DNA from: Paracrocinitomix sp039939375
Lineage (GTDB): Bacteria > Bacteroidota > Bacteroidia > Flavobacteriales_D > Crocinitomicaceae
Direction of reading: 5' to 3'
Assembly (NCBI GenBank): GCA_039939375.1
Contig: JBDVJO010000008.1
Span: forward strand, 73,260 to 137,259
Length of the DNA stretch: 64,000 bases
The notes beneath the pieces were generated by a model. The model was not told the origin of the DNA. It did no database searches and saw nothing but the letters and a program-made list of their open reading frames with translations. Position numbers and translations under genes: made by a program. Shown one piece after another: positions 17,405 through 25,928 of the stretch. Every line of letters starts with the position of its first letter. Within the stretch, counting starts at the first letter, position 1.

Positions 17405-18314
17405 CAATTGTTTTATTTATGTCTCTTACATCCATTTCAACTTTTCCGTCATCTCTGGACTTAAAGATAGTTGCAAAGTTCTTATTCCACAATATATCAT
17501 CTGCCATGTAAGATCGTCTAGAACGGGTTCTTTCAGAATAAATTTCATCAAAACCATTCACCAGCACTAAAAACTCCGGCTTCATTTCTATGATATCCGC
17601 TTTTGATTTTTCCCAAAATGGCGAGTCTTCGTCAATTTTATGTACCACTGTCCAGGTTAATGCCATGATTTGAATGTTAGGAAGGGTAAGGGGCAACATA
17701 AAAAACTGTCGCGACCATTCGCCGTTTTCATTAATATCATTGAACATCACAATTATTTTCGCCTCAACATCCTGCAGAACAACATCCCTTTTATTGGTCA
17801 TTTTGAACTTTAAACTGTATCCTTCTTCATATTTAGAATAGGCGATATGGTCAGCAAAAATAAGTTTAGATTGAGGTCTTGAAAACCTTCCGTATAGCAA
17901 ACCAGTTGCTAGAGAGAAAGATAGAAAACCAACAAAAGCTTCTACTGCCGCAATTATTTGAGCTGCAACTGTAATCGGAGCCAATACTCCATACCCAACA
18001 GTTGTAAAGGTTTGCACAGAAAAGAAAAATGTTTGAAGAAAAGGCGAGCCATCTCCTTCATAAACGCCATCTATGCTTTCAAATCCGCAAAGCATGTAGA
18101 GAAAAGTAAATAAGAGGTTGAGTAGAATGTATCCCGAAAATAAAATGAGAAAAAATGTTGACCAATTGACTTCAACTAAGTATTTGAAGATGTCTCTGAA
18201 TCCTCTTGGAGCGCCAATTTTAACAACATTATAAGAGCCGTCAGCATTGATGATTCTATCAACCTTTTCGTCAAATTTGGTTCCAATTCCGGGATCTTTT
18301 ATTCTTCTTGCCAT
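17397..18314 (-). CDS. inward-rectifier potassium channel (KirBac-type)
   Basis: A 305-residue protein. TM1 is at about 52-74, the pore loop has F-T-T-V-G-Y-G (K+ selectivity filter T-V-G-Y-G near 107) and TM2 follows at about 118-140. The C-terminal half is the immunoglobulin-like Kir cytoplasmic domain, with L-T-W-T-V-V-H-K-I-D-E-D-S-P, the conserved segment of that domain. It should conduct potassium across the inner membrane as a tetramer. It opens the minus-strand run that continues with queE and the PorE-like gene; a functional link between them is not evident. Confidence 0.92.
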   Translation of the reverse strand: MARRIKDPGIGTKFDEKVDRIINADGSYNVVKIGAPRGFRDIFKYLVEVNWSTFFLILFSGYILLNLLFTFLYMLCGFESIDGVYEGDGSPFLQTFFFSVQTFTTVGYGVLAPITVAAQIIAAVEAFVGFLSFSLATGLLYGRFSRPQSKLIFADHIAYSKYEEGYSLKFKMTNKRDVVLQDVEAKIIVMFNDINENGEWSRQFFMLPLTLPNIQIMALTWTVVHKIDEDSPFWEKSKADIIEMKPEFLVLVNGFDEIYSERTRSRRSYMADDILWNKNFATIFKSRDDGKVEMDVRDINKTIDE

Positions 18315-18325
18315 AGAATGTCTTT

Positions 18326-18333
18326 CAAAAATA
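18326..18333 (-). promoter_or_regulatory. candidate -7 box of the Kir channel operon
   Basis: The minus strand reads TATTTTTG here (consensus TAnnTTTG), 11 nt before the ATG at 18314. No good -33 TTTG is visible at the normal distance, so this is a partial match. Confidence 0.4.
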
Positions 18334-18370
18334 ACAGAAGCAAGCGCAATCCCCTAATGAAAAGTGGTTT

Positions 18371-18931
18371 TTAGTCAAATTTATACCCTCCAGCTCCTTC
18401 AGTTTCTAATTGAATTTGAAGTCCTGCAACGATTCTGTTCACAAAATTGAAGTAACCAATAATCATAGTGGCATCCAGAATCGCACGATCTGATTCGCCT
18501 AAAAGCTTTAGTTGTTCAATTATTTTTGTAGTACTTTTTCCGGGTGTCAAGGTATGTTGATGTGCATATTCACAATATGCCTTTTCTCTTGGATTGAGTT
18601 CGATTGCGTTGAAGTCAGCTCTAAATTTTTCGGCTTTTTCATTGTCTTTCCAGTAGTGATTTAAAGCTTCAAGATGATGTACTTGACAATATTCACATTG
18701 ATTGGCTTTTGAAACAACCACTGCAATCATTTCTCGCAATTCTCTTTTGAGTGGACTTTTACCATACATCAAGGTCATGTAAAGGTCCATATGATTGACG
18801 ATTGATTTAGGGTTTAAGCTTTGAATTTTATGAACTTCAGCAATTTTACCTCTTGACTGAATGAGATCGTCATAGATTTTTTTTAATTCTCCAGTTGCAT
18901 CCTCAGGTTGGATTGTTTCGATTATGGGCAT
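18371..18931 (-). CDS. AhpD/carboxymuconolactone decarboxylase-like protein
   Basis: A 186-residue all-helical protein of the peroxidase-related CMD group. Q-C-E-Y-C-Q-V-H-H-L-E-A near residues 87-98 gives the C-x-x-C-x-x-x-H signature of AhpD-like disulfide reductases. These act in alkylhydroperoxide detoxification, though most paralogues are untested. One codon boundary separates it from the ChaN-like gene upstream (18931/18932 adjacent), implying an operon. Confidence 0.85.
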   Translation of the reverse strand: MPIIETIQPEDATGELKKIYDDLIQSRGKIAEVHKIQSLNPKSIVNHMDLYMTLMYGKSPLKRELREMIAVVVSKANQCEYCQVHHLEALNHYWKDNEKAEKFRADFNAIELNPREKAYCEYAHQHTLTPGKSTTKIIEQLKLLGESDRAILDATMIIGYFNFVNRIVAGLQIQLETEGAGGYKFD

Positions 18932-19795
18932 TTAGTGTGTAGTTGTCATGGTTTCTGGAACACAAATAGTGAAATCTGCCAATCCAATATTCTTTTTGTC
19001 GAGCTCGGATACTTGTTCTTGTGAAACAGTAGTTATGGTTAAAATTTTATCAAGTTCAATGTAGTTTTTTAAATAGTGGATGATGCCTTCTTTGTGGTCA
19101 GAGTGGTAGGCGCCATTGAAATGCAAAAATATACCTTTCTTTTGGCTGTATTTTTGGATGAAATGCGCCATGGTAGCATCTTTTATTGCTTGTGCAGTTG
19201 CGATACTCACTCCTCCGTGATCTCCAAAATCTCGAATCATGGTTTTGTAACAATTCACAGTCGAATCAAATTCAAAACGGTTTAATGGCACAATGAAGGA
19301 TTTTGCTAAATCACTCAAGCTTTCTAAAGAATCTAGATTTTGCTTGTACACCATGCTAGCATATCTTCTGGGGATGTTTGAGGCAACAAAAGTTAATCCC
19401 TTTTCTTTGGCAAATTCAATAAGGGGCTTATAGTCGGTGTTGTAATTTGGCCATAGTCTCACTTCATCTTGAAATGAAGACTTGCTGATTTGTCCGTTGA
19501 GATACTCGTCTAAAATGTATTGATTGTCAGCTTCAAACATTTCACCACCCAAAATGAGTCGTTTTTTATGTTTTGCGTAAAGCCTTTTGGTCAATTCAAA
19601 TTGCAACCAGTGTGAAATAGGGTTATTGTGCAATTCTCCGAAAAAGACATGTGACTTATCTTCTGTGGCTTTCATTAATTTGTCGATATCCACTGATTTC
19701 CCTTTAGCATCAAAAATTTGGTATGCCAATAAGTCTTTTGCCTGCCCAGTGTTGAGCAATACTAATAGTAAGGTTAAAATGCTAATTCTCTTCAT
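18932..19795 (-). CDS. ChaN/Tiki-fold exported protein
   Basis: A 287-residue protein with a signal peptide (1-19, T-G-Q-A cut). It has V-F-F-G-E-L-H-N-N-P-I-S-H-W near residue 50, a conserved G-G-E-M-F near 83, and a C-terminal F-N-G-A-Y-H-S-D-H. These are landmarks of the ChaN/haem-binding uptake family, related to the EreA/Tiki fold. Known ChaN of Campylobacter binds haem pairs. No lipobox is seen. It precedes an AhpD-like gene, and peroxide and haem themes would fit together, but this is inference. Confidence 0.8.
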   Translation of the reverse strand: MKRISILTLLLVLLNTGQAKDLLAYQIFDAKGKSVDIDKLMKATEDKSHVFFGELHNNPISHWLQFELTKRLYAKHKKRLILGGEMFEADNQYILDEYLNGQISKSSFQDEVRLWPNYNTDYKPLIEFAKEKGLTFVASNIPRRYASMVYKQNLDSLESLSDLAKSFIVPLNRFEFDSTVNCYKTMIRDFGDHGGVSIATAQAIKDATMAHFIQKYSQKKGIFLHFNGAYHSDHKEGIIHYLKNYIELDKILTITTVSQEQVSELDKKNIGLADFTICVPETMTTTH

Positions 19796-19800
19796 GATTC

Positions 19801-19808
19801 CAAAAATA
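19801..19808 (-). promoter_or_regulatory. candidate -7 box abutting the ChaN-like start
   Basis: The minus strand reads TATTTTTG, then five bases, then the ATG at 19795. The expected transcript start therefore coincides with the start codon, suggesting a leaderless mRNA. There is no clear -33 box. Confidence 0.4.
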
Positions 19809-19884
19809 CGGAATTTATCAGCTGCTTTGAACTGGGCTGTTAATTTGACGAAGCGAGTGGAGGGGGCTTACAAATTTGATAGTG

Positions 19885-20781
19885 CTACCCCGCAATCAAC
19901 TCGGTCAAATAAAAAAATCGATCATTAGAGAAAGTAAAGAAGATGATAGTTGGGAAAATAATCCAATAGGAGACCAGTCTCCAAATATTGAATCTTAAAT
20001 TTTGGCGTTTAAAAAAGACAAGTATTATTGGGATGAAAAAAATAAGGTGTAAGACCGGAAAAACTCCATAAATTGAACTGTAAGAAGTTGTTGTATATAA
20101 CTCATGTTGATTGAAGGTGATGAAATTATTCATGCGCGCACTGTTGGATAAATAGTGATATCGCGGCTCATATTCTACCATAATAGAGATAGACTTCAAG
20201 TCATGGAATAAATAACTGTAATTACCTCTGATTGGAAGGTTGTAATTGTGTTTGGTCCAGTATTCGTTTGAGCCAATACTAAATTTCTCTCCTCTAATTT
20301 TTGCGGTACGTTCAAAAAAGTTGGGTTTTAAATCAGAAGTTACACAAACCTGTTCTCCAACGGTAAAATAATCTACCGCTAATAAGGTAGACCAAATGGC
20401 ACTGTAAATAGCCAGTACTTGAAAGATTCTCCAGCTCCATCCGCTAGTTACTTTGTCAAAATAAAGTTTGTCTTTTGCGTATTCTTCTTCTTGCTGTTTT
20501 TTCCATCTCTCTTTGGCGCGTTTAACTTTTTCAGCTAGAATTTCTTCTTTTGTTTTTTGATGAACTGGTCCTGAGTTTTGTTTGGTTCGTTTAGGATTTC
20601 TTTGACCAGTTAAGACCTCATAGGCTTCAGTAATTTTAATGAACTGCTGATGCGCATTTGGAGAATCGTTTTTATCGGGGTGGAATTTAAGGGCTTGTTT
20701 TCTGTAAGCTTTTTTTATGACGGATTCATCATTGGTAGGTTCAATTCCAAGGATGTCGAAATATTTTTGCTTGTGGATCAC
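19885..20781 (-). CDS. membrane-anchored J-domain protein
   Basis: The J-domain covers residues 5-65 with H-P-D at 34-36, the tripeptide that stimulates DnaK ATPase. A positively charged coiled segment follows (about 75-115), then a TM helix (about 122-142), an external segment of about 90 residues, and two more helices near the C-terminus. There is no G/F region, zinc domain or C-terminal substrate domain, so this is a type III J-protein that would recruit DnaK to the inner membrane. dnaK itself is at 32224 in this window, dnaJ proper is not. Confidence 0.88.
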   Translation of the reverse strand: MIHKQKYFDILGIEPTNDESVIKKAYRKQALKFHPDKNDSPNAHQQFIKITEAYEVLTGQRNPKRTKQNSGPVHQKTKEEILAEKVKRAKERWKKQQEEEYAKDKLYFDKVTSGWSWRIFQVLAIYSAIWSTLLAVDYFTVGEQVCVTSDLKPNFFERTAKIRGEKFSIGSNEYWTKHNYNLPIRGNYSYLFHDLKSISIMVEYEPRYHYLSNSARMNNFITFNQHELYTTTSYSSIYGVFPVLHLIFFIPIILVFFKRQNLRFNIWRLVSYWIIFPTIIFFTFSNDRFFYLTELIAG

Positions 20782-20880
20782 AATGAATTAATTCAAAAAT
20801 CTAAAAAAGTAATGCTATAAAATTAAACAAACAAATGCAGGAAGCAATTGTTTGTGATATTGACAAGGATGAAGGTCAAA

Positions 20881-20914
20881 AAAAAACCGTTTTGACAGAA
20901 TCAAAACGGTTTTT
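20881..20914 (-). terminator. intrinsic terminator after rplT
   Basis: Inverted repeat AAAACCGTTTTGA (20883-20895), 5-base loop, TCAAAACGGTTTT (20901-20913). Read on the minus strand it is followed by a run of T. It closes the thrS-infC-rpmI-rplT operon. Confidence 0.85.
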
Positions 20915-20936
20915 AAAATAGAGAGTTTGTTTACGT

Positions 20937-21284
20937 TTATTTTTTTACTTCATCAACAACGGCTTTGAAAGCCTCAGGATGATTTAATGCAAGGTCAGCT
21001 AAAACTTTTCTGTTTAATTTGATTCCTTTCGCATTTACTTTCCCAATGAATTGAGAGTAGCTCATTCCGTGTTCACGACTAGCAGCATTGATTCTTTGAA
21101 TCCAAAGTGCTCTAAACGTTCTTTTCTTTTGTTTACGTCCGATATAAGCGTAAACTAATCCTTTTTCAATTGCGTTTTTAGCAACTGTCCAAACATTTTT
21201 TCTTCTACCAAAGTAACCTTTGGCAAGTTTCATTGTCTTTTTTCTTCTCGCTCTTGCAGCGACTACATTTACCGATCTAGGCAT
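20937..21284 (-). CDS. rplT: 50S ribosomal protein L20
   Basis: 115 residues, starting P-R-S-V-N-V-V-A-A-R-A-R-R-K-K and carrying the basic N-terminal helix and the L-W-I-Q-R-I-N-A-A motif typical of L20. It binds 23S rRNA early in 50S assembly. It is the last gene of the thrS-infC-rpmI-rplT operon, separated from rpmI by 105 bp. In other bacteria L20 represses this operon through an RNA mimic. I could not show such a structure here. Confidence 0.97.
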   Translation of the reverse strand: MPRSVNVVAARARRKKTMKLAKGYFGRRKNVWTVAKNAIEKGLVYAYIGRKQKKRTFRALWIQRINAASREHGMSYSQFIGKVNAKGIKLNRKVLADLALNHPEAFKAVVDEVKK

Positions 21285-21389
21285 AATTTTAAGTTTTTTG
21301 GTATAAAGTGACTTCTACTTAACTGAAATTCTTTGGTACTCAATACCTGGTTTAACATTTTTAACCTCTTCCGAACAACTCGGAATGAT

Positions 21390-21587
21390 TTACTTCATGT
21401 TTAATTGAAGTTTAATACTTGCTTCATCAGATTTGTGAACTAATCCACTCTTCGTTAATGCTGCTTTTCTTTTCTTTGACTTTTTAGTCAAGATGTGGCT
21501 TTTAAAAGCATGTTTACGCTTTAATTTACCTGTTCCAGTCACTTTGAATCTCTTCTTAGCGCTAGATTTTGTTTTCATCTTTGGCAT
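21390..21587 (-). CDS. rpmI: 50S ribosomal protein L35
   Basis: 65 residues, beginning P-K-M-K-T-K-S-S-A-K-K-R-F and containing K-R-K-H-A-F-K-S-H, the standard L35 pattern of a small highly basic protein. It lies between infC and rplT as in most bacteria. The 137-bp gap to infC contains the short direct repeats listed separately. Confidence 0.97.
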   Translation of the reverse strand: MPKMKTKSSAKKRFKVTGTGKLKRKHAFKSHILTKKSKKRKAALTKSGLVHKSDEASIKLQLNMK

Positions 21588-21648
21588 CTTCTTTCTTTTT
21601 TATCATCCAGAGCAATTGCAACGGATGGTTTTCCTCTCTATTTAAAAT

Positions 21649-21719
21649 TAGATTCTAGAGGTTAGACGCTAGATTCTAGATTTTACAATCTAAATTCTTG
21701 GCTCTTGGCTCTAGATTCT
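21649..21719. repeat. short direct repeats of TAGATTCTAGA between infC and rpmI
   Basis: TAGATTCTAGA occurs at 21649-21659 and 21670-21680 (21-bp period), with a partial copy TAGATTCT at 21712-21719. Between the latter two are two copies of TTGGCTC. The block sits in the infC-rpmI gap and looks like a degenerate simple-sequence array. No hairpin beyond the TCTAGA palindrome is evident. Confidence 0.65.
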
Positions 21720-21724
21720 TCAAT

Positions 21725-22273
21725 TTACTTTTTCTTCGGGTTGATCATCATGATCATCTTTTTCCCTTCTAGTTTAGGCATTTGCTCTAAAGTACCGTAC
21801 TCTTCAAGCTCTTGCGCAAACTTCAACAATAGAATTTCTCCTCTGTCTTTAAAAACAATACTTCTTCCTTTAAAGAATACATAAGCTTTCACTTTTGCAC
21901 CTTCTTCTAAGAAAGATTTAGCGTGCTTAAGTTTGAAGTTGAAGTCGTGCTCTTCAGTATTAGGACCCATTCGGATCTCCTTGATCACAACTTTTACTTG
22001 CTTTGCCTTAAGCTCTTTTTGTTTTTTCTTTTGTTCAAATAGGAACTTTTTATAGTCAATAATTTTACAAACTGGTGGATCTGCATTTGGAGATATCTCT
22101 ACCAAATCCATATCTGCTTCTTGAGCTTTTTTCAAAGCATCACGAATGTCCATTACTTCGGCGCCACCTTCCCATACAACTCGAACTTCACGTGCAGTGA
22201 TTTTCTCATTGATCTTATTAGGGTCCTCTTTACGTCTCGGTCCGCGCTTGTGGTTATTTCTTCTTATTGCTAT
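21725..22273 (-). CDS. infC: translation initiation factor IF-3 (AUA start)
   Basis: IF-3 binds 30S subunits, prevents premature 50S joining and proofreads start codons. The conserved N-terminus I-A-I-R-R-N-N-H-K-R-G-P is encoded from an ATA at 22273, giving 182 residues. The first in-frame ATG (22153) would delete 40 residues of the N-domain. An AAAGGAGG sequence 8 nt upstream of ATA supports this start. Rare start codons on infC are classical and serve autoregulation, since IF-3 rejects them. The gene lies 18 bp after thrS. Confidence 0.95.
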   Translation of the reverse strand: MAIRRNNHKRGPRRKEDPNKINEKITAREVRVVWEGGAEVMDIRDALKKAQEADMDLVEISPNADPPVCKIIDYKKFLFEQKKKQKELKAKQVKVVIKEIRMGPNTEEHDFNFKLKHAKSFLEEGAKVKAYVFFKGRSIVFKDRGEILLLKFAQELEEYGTLEQMPKLEGKKMIMMINPKKK

Positions 22274-22281
22274 AGGTCGTT

Positions 22282-22287
22282 CCTCCT
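22282..22287 (-). promoter_or_regulatory. strong Shine-Dalgarno of infC
   Basis: The minus strand reads AGGAGG here, 8 nt before the ATA start at 22273. Such a complete Shine-Dalgarno is exceptional in this window, where most genes have none. It decides the infC start. Confidence 0.85.
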
Positions 22288-22291
22288 TTCT

Positions 22292-24226
22292 TTAGTTTAA
22301 TTCTTTGTCTATTTCTTGTCCAATATAAGTTGAGAATTTTTCTAAACTCATAGTACCCAAGTCACCCTCTGCTTGCTTTCTCACACTTACTTCGTTGTTC
22401 TCTTCTTCTTTCTCTCCAACAATCAGCATAAATGGTATTTTATCTACCTCATTATCTCTGATTTTCTTCCCAACTTTCTCGTTCCTCTTGTCAACGAATC
22501 CGCGAATATCGTAATTATTTAGATATTTTAAAACTTTTTCGGCGTAATCATTATATTTTTCAGATACTGGCAACACGGCAATTTGATCAGTTGTTAACCA
22601 AAGTGGAAATTTACCTCCACAATGTTCGATCAAAACAGCAACGAATCTTTCCATAGATCCGAATGGTGCTCTGTGAATCATTACGGGTCTGTGCTTTTCA
22701 TTGTCCGCTCCAACGTACTCTAATTCAAATCGTTCAGGTAAGTTGTAGTCCACCTGAATGGTACCTAATTGCCATTCTCTGTTCAGTGCGTCTCTTACCA
22801 TGAAGTCTAACTTCGGTCCGTAAAACGCAGCCTCACCATATTCAATTACAGTTTCTAAACCTTTTTCTTCAACGGCTTCAATAATTGCAGCTTCAGCTTT
22901 TGTCCAGTTTTCATCAGAACCAATATACTTTTCTGGTTTATCTGGATCTCTCAAAGAAACTTGTGCTCTAAAGTTTTCAAAATCTAAGGTTTTGAAAATG
23001 TAAAGCACTAGGTCAATAACATTTTTGAATTCTTCTTTTACTTGTTCAGGAGTACAGAATAAGTGTGCGTCATCTTGCGTAAATCCTCTTACTCTTGTCA
23101 ATCCATGCAACTCGCCAGATTGTTCGTAACGGTAAACCGTTCCAAACTCAGCATATCTTACCGGTAAATCTTTATATGATTTAGGACTAGATTTAAAAAT
23201 CTCACAGTGATGCGGACAGTTCATTGGTTTCAATAAAAACTCTTCTCCTTCATGTGGCGTCATAATCGGTTTAAACGAATCTTCACCATATTTTGCGTAG
23301 TGACCAGAGGTTACATACAAATCTTTGTGTCCGATATGTGGAGTAATCACTGGAAGGTATCCCGCTTTTCTTTGAGCTACTTTTAAGAAGTTCTCAAGTC
23401 GTTCTCTCAATGCAGCTCCTTTAGGTAACCAAAGCGGAAGTCCTTGTCCAACTTTCTGAGAGAAAGTGAACAATTCCATTTCTTTTCCAATCTTTCTGTG
23501 GTCACGTTTCTTCGCTTCCTCTAACATTTCAAGGTATGCAGTCAATTCCTTTTGTTTCGGAAATGTGATACCATAAATTCTTGTTAGTTGCTGTCTGTTC
23601 TCATCTCCTCTCCAATAAGCCCCAGCTATTGAAGTTAGTTTAATTGCTTTAATGAAACCTGTATGTGGGATATGAGGTCCTCTACATAAATCAGTAAAGT
23701 TTCCTTGCGTATAAAAAGTGATGGAACCATCTTCAAGCCCATCAATGAGCTCAAGTTTGTATTCATCATCCTTCTCAGTAAAATATTTTAGGGCCTCTGA
23801 TTTAGAAACCTCTTTTCGGTCATACGTATTTTTTTGACCAGCAAGTTCTTTCATCTTCTTCTCAATAGTCGGAAGATCTTCGTCAGAGATTTTGTGTTCT
23901 CCCAAGTCAATATCGTAATAGAATCCATTTTCAATTGGGGGACCAATCGCTAATTTAGTTCCAGGGTACAATGCTTCTATCGCTTCAGCCATTAAGTGAG
24001 CAGAAGAATGCCACATGGTAGATTTTCCACCATCATCATTCCATGTCAATAATTTTAAATCTGTTTTTTCAGGAAGTGGTCGGGTTGCATCAATGATTTC
24101 TCCATTAACTTCTGCAGCTAATACATTTCTTGCCAATCCTTCACTGATACTTAAGGCAACATCTAATGCTGTTGCTCCATTTTCATATTCTCTTTTCGAA
24201 CCGTCTGGTAGTTTTACTTCAACCAT
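22292..24226 (-). CDS. thrS: threonyl-tRNA synthetase
   Basis: A 644-residue class II aminoacyl-tRNA synthetase of normal length. It has an N-terminal TGS domain (about 1-60), an editing domain with H-S-S-A-H-L-M-A-E-A (about 75-84), a catalytic core with M-N-C-P-H-H-C-E-I-F (zinc Cys and motif 2 neighbourhood) and R-A-P-F-G-S-M-E-R-F (motif 3), and a C-terminal anticodon-binding domain with Q-I-A-V-L-P-V-S. It charges tRNA-Thr in the cytoplasm. It heads the operon with infC, rpmI and rplT. Confidence 0.97.
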   Translation of the reverse strand: MVEVKLPDGSKREYENGATALDVALSISEGLARNVLAAEVNGEIIDATRPLPEKTDLKLLTWNDDGGKSTMWHSSAHLMAEAIEALYPGTKLAIGPPIENGFYYDIDLGEHKISDEDLPTIEKKMKELAGQKNTYDRKEVSKSEALKYFTEKDDEYKLELIDGLEDGSITFYTQGNFTDLCRGPHIPHTGFIKAIKLTSIAGAYWRGDENRQQLTRIYGITFPKQKELTAYLEMLEEAKKRDHRKIGKEMELFTFSQKVGQGLPLWLPKGAALRERLENFLKVAQRKAGYLPVITPHIGHKDLYVTSGHYAKYGEDSFKPIMTPHEGEEFLLKPMNCPHHCEIFKSSPKSYKDLPVRYAEFGTVYRYEQSGELHGLTRVRGFTQDDAHLFCTPEQVKEEFKNVIDLVLYIFKTLDFENFRAQVSLRDPDKPEKYIGSDENWTKAEAAIIEAVEEKGLETVIEYGEAAFYGPKLDFMVRDALNREWQLGTIQVDYNLPERFELEYVGADNEKHRPVMIHRAPFGSMERFVAVLIEHCGGKFPLWLTTDQIAVLPVSEKYNDYAEKVLKYLNNYDIRGFVDKRNEKVGKKIRDNEVDKIPFMLIVGEKEEENNEVSVRKQAEGDLGTMSLEKFSTYIGQEIDKELN

Positions 24227-24310
24227 TTTTTATTTACATTTTAAGCATTTTGGTACAAGTCAAAATGCGCGTACAAAAATAACACTTTATGAATACCTAA
24301 TTCACCCAAT

Positions 24311-24346
24311 AAAAAAAGCCCCTCCAATTTTTATTGAAGGGGCTTT
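24311..24346 (-). terminator. intrinsic terminator downstream of exported-protein gene
   Basis: AAAGCCCCTCCAAT and ATTGAAGGGGCTTT form a stem with one wobble pair around a short AT loop. On the minus strand a T-run follows (24317-24311). It ends the two-gene unit 25780-24363 and insulates it from thrS. Confidence 0.85.
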
Positions 24347-24362
24347 AAATTATTTTTTTATT

Positions 24363-24887
24363 CTAGTTTTTATATCCCATTACAAGAATAACAGCCCCAC
24401 GTTCTTTCATGGTTGGTTGCTTGTTTTGTGCACCTGGTACACCTGGAATTTCGTAATCAACGAATACTCTTTTTAATCTTGATGCTCCTGATTTTTTAGA
24501 AACATAGATATCATTTAAATCAGAAGATTCAACTACAAGGTTATTTCCTTTAACTCCAGAAACTTCTTTTAAAAGGATTCTTTTTGAGTTTGTTTTGTCT
24601 TCATCATAAATCTTTATAGAGATATCATTAGGTAATGATTTACCATTAAATGAGAATCTATAATCTGTATTGTTGAAAAGGTAAATTTCAACCTCTTTCA
24701 CTTGTTTATAAGTCTTGAAGTTAAAATAAGTCACTTTAGAACCATCATATCTGTATGGTTTTAAAGCTTTCTTTGCTTCAACTTTTTGTTTCGTAATGTT
24801 CTCTTTGAACTCTGTTAAATTAGCTGCAGTTTGAGCAAAAACAATTGCTAATCCAAATATGGCCAGTAGTGTTAGTGTCTTTTTCAT
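24363..24887 (-). CDS. exported hypothetical protein
   Basis: A 174-residue protein with a signal peptide (1-19, F-A-Q-T cut). The mature part is basic and strand-rich, with K-P-Y-R-Y-D-G-S-K-V-T-Y-F near 43-53. I recognise no family. It follows a lipoprotein gene by 11 bp and is closed by a strong terminator, so the two form an operon. A periplasmic or surface location is likely. Confidence 0.65.
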   Translation of the reverse strand: MKKTLTLLAIFGLAIVFAQTAANLTEFKENITKQKVEAKKALKPYRYDGSKVTYFNFKTYKQVKEVEIYLFNNTDYRFSFNGKSLPNDISIKIYDEDKTNSKRILLKEVSGVKGNNLVVESSDLNDIYVSKKSGASRLKRVFVDYEIPGVPGAQNKQPTMKERGAVILVMGYKN

Positions 24888-24898
24888 AGGTGATAATT

Positions 24899-25780
24899 TT
24901 AGCCTTTAATAATTTTAGCTCTTAAAGTTTTTACCAACTCTCCTAATGATTTGTATTCTTCGTCTGTTAAAATTAACTCATCCGCTGATTCATCTTCATA
25001 ATAAGCCGTTACAGAACCAAATCCATCAAAAGTAGTTTGGATATCTTTAAGGTCAGTTATAACCCATCCAAGTTCCATGCCATCATTTTTAGGATCTTGT
25101 AATCCTTTGATGATGTTTCCTAAGATCGCCATTTGCTCAGTGATTTGAGCGCCAAGTCCATCTTTCTCTCCATTGTTCTCGTAATCGTAAACTCCAAGAT
25201 ACATTCCCTCAGTCCAAGCACCAGCAAAATGAACAGCAGAAGTATGTTGCATGTCATTTTCTTCCATGTACTCTTCAGTTCTTTCATGAATATCAATCAT
25301 TAAGATTTCAATAGAGTCTTTATCTTCTAAGTTAGCGTCAAAACGATCCATTAAATCTTCATTCGCGAATACCGCTTCCATTCCGATTTCACCAGCAAGT
25401 TCAGAAATTACTCCTAAGTAAATTCTTCCTTCGTTAGATTGCTCATTTAATACACAGTAAGCCATGTCAGCCGAATAAACACCAAAGTTTAACATTTGGC
25501 TTAATTCGCTGCTGTAATTCTCTGAGTTGTCAGGTGAATTTGTTACCCCTGAATTGTATTCTAAACCTGATTTCTTAAAGATACTTGCTACCTGCAACGG
25601 TGATGGCAAGTGATAATCCATAGGTGGTGATTCAAACAAATCCGGATCTATTGCCTCTTCTGTAGTCGTGTCTCCACCATCTACTACTGGGTTGTCATTA
25701 GGTTCTGATCCACCGCACGACCCTAAAAATAGAGCTGAAGCTGAGGCCATTGCCACTAAACTTAATTTTGTTCTTATCAT
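24899..25780 (-). CDS. lipoprotein of unknown function
   Basis: I start at the ATG at 25780 because it directly begins the lipoprotein signal (M-I-R-T-K-L), with lipobox L-G-S-C near residue 22. The longer frame from 25834 would place 18 irrelevant residues before the signal. After an acidic Asp/Thr-rich linker, the mature domain of about 240 residues is helical with A-D-M-A-Y-C and G-A-W-T-E-G-M-Y-L-G. No enzyme motif is apparent. It pairs with the exported protein downstream. Confidence 0.7.
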   Translation of the reverse strand: MIRTKLSLVAMASASALFLGSCGGSEPNDNPVVDGGDTTTEEAIDPDLFESPPMDYHLPSPLQVASIFKKSGLEYNSGVTNSPDNSENYSSELSQMLNFGVYSADMAYCVLNEQSNEGRIYLGVISELAGEIGMEAVFANEDLMDRFDANLEDKDSIEILMIDIHERTEEYMEENDMQHTSAVHFAGAWTEGMYLGVYDYENNGEKDGLGAQITEQMAILGNIIKGLQDPKNDGMELGWVITDLKDIQTTFDGFGSVTAYYEDESADELILTDEEYKSLGELVKTLRAKIIKG

Positions 25781-25882
25781 TTTTTCAATAGGTTTAGAAT
25801 AAAGGGCTAAAATAATAAAATCATTTAATACCACTGCACTAAATGACGTTTTTTGAGCGAAAGAATTGATTTTGAATCTGAT

Positions 25883-25910
25883 TGAAATAATTTAAAAACT
25901 TTAGATTTGT
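25883..25910 (+). promoter_or_regulatory. candidate promoter of the barrel gene at 25929
   Basis: TTG (25883-25885), 17-nt spacer and TAGATTTG (25903-25910) fit the Bacteroidota consensus, leaving a leader of about 12 nt before the ATG at 25929. Confidence 0.5.
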
Positions 25911-25928
25911 TTAAATTCTACTTGCAAG

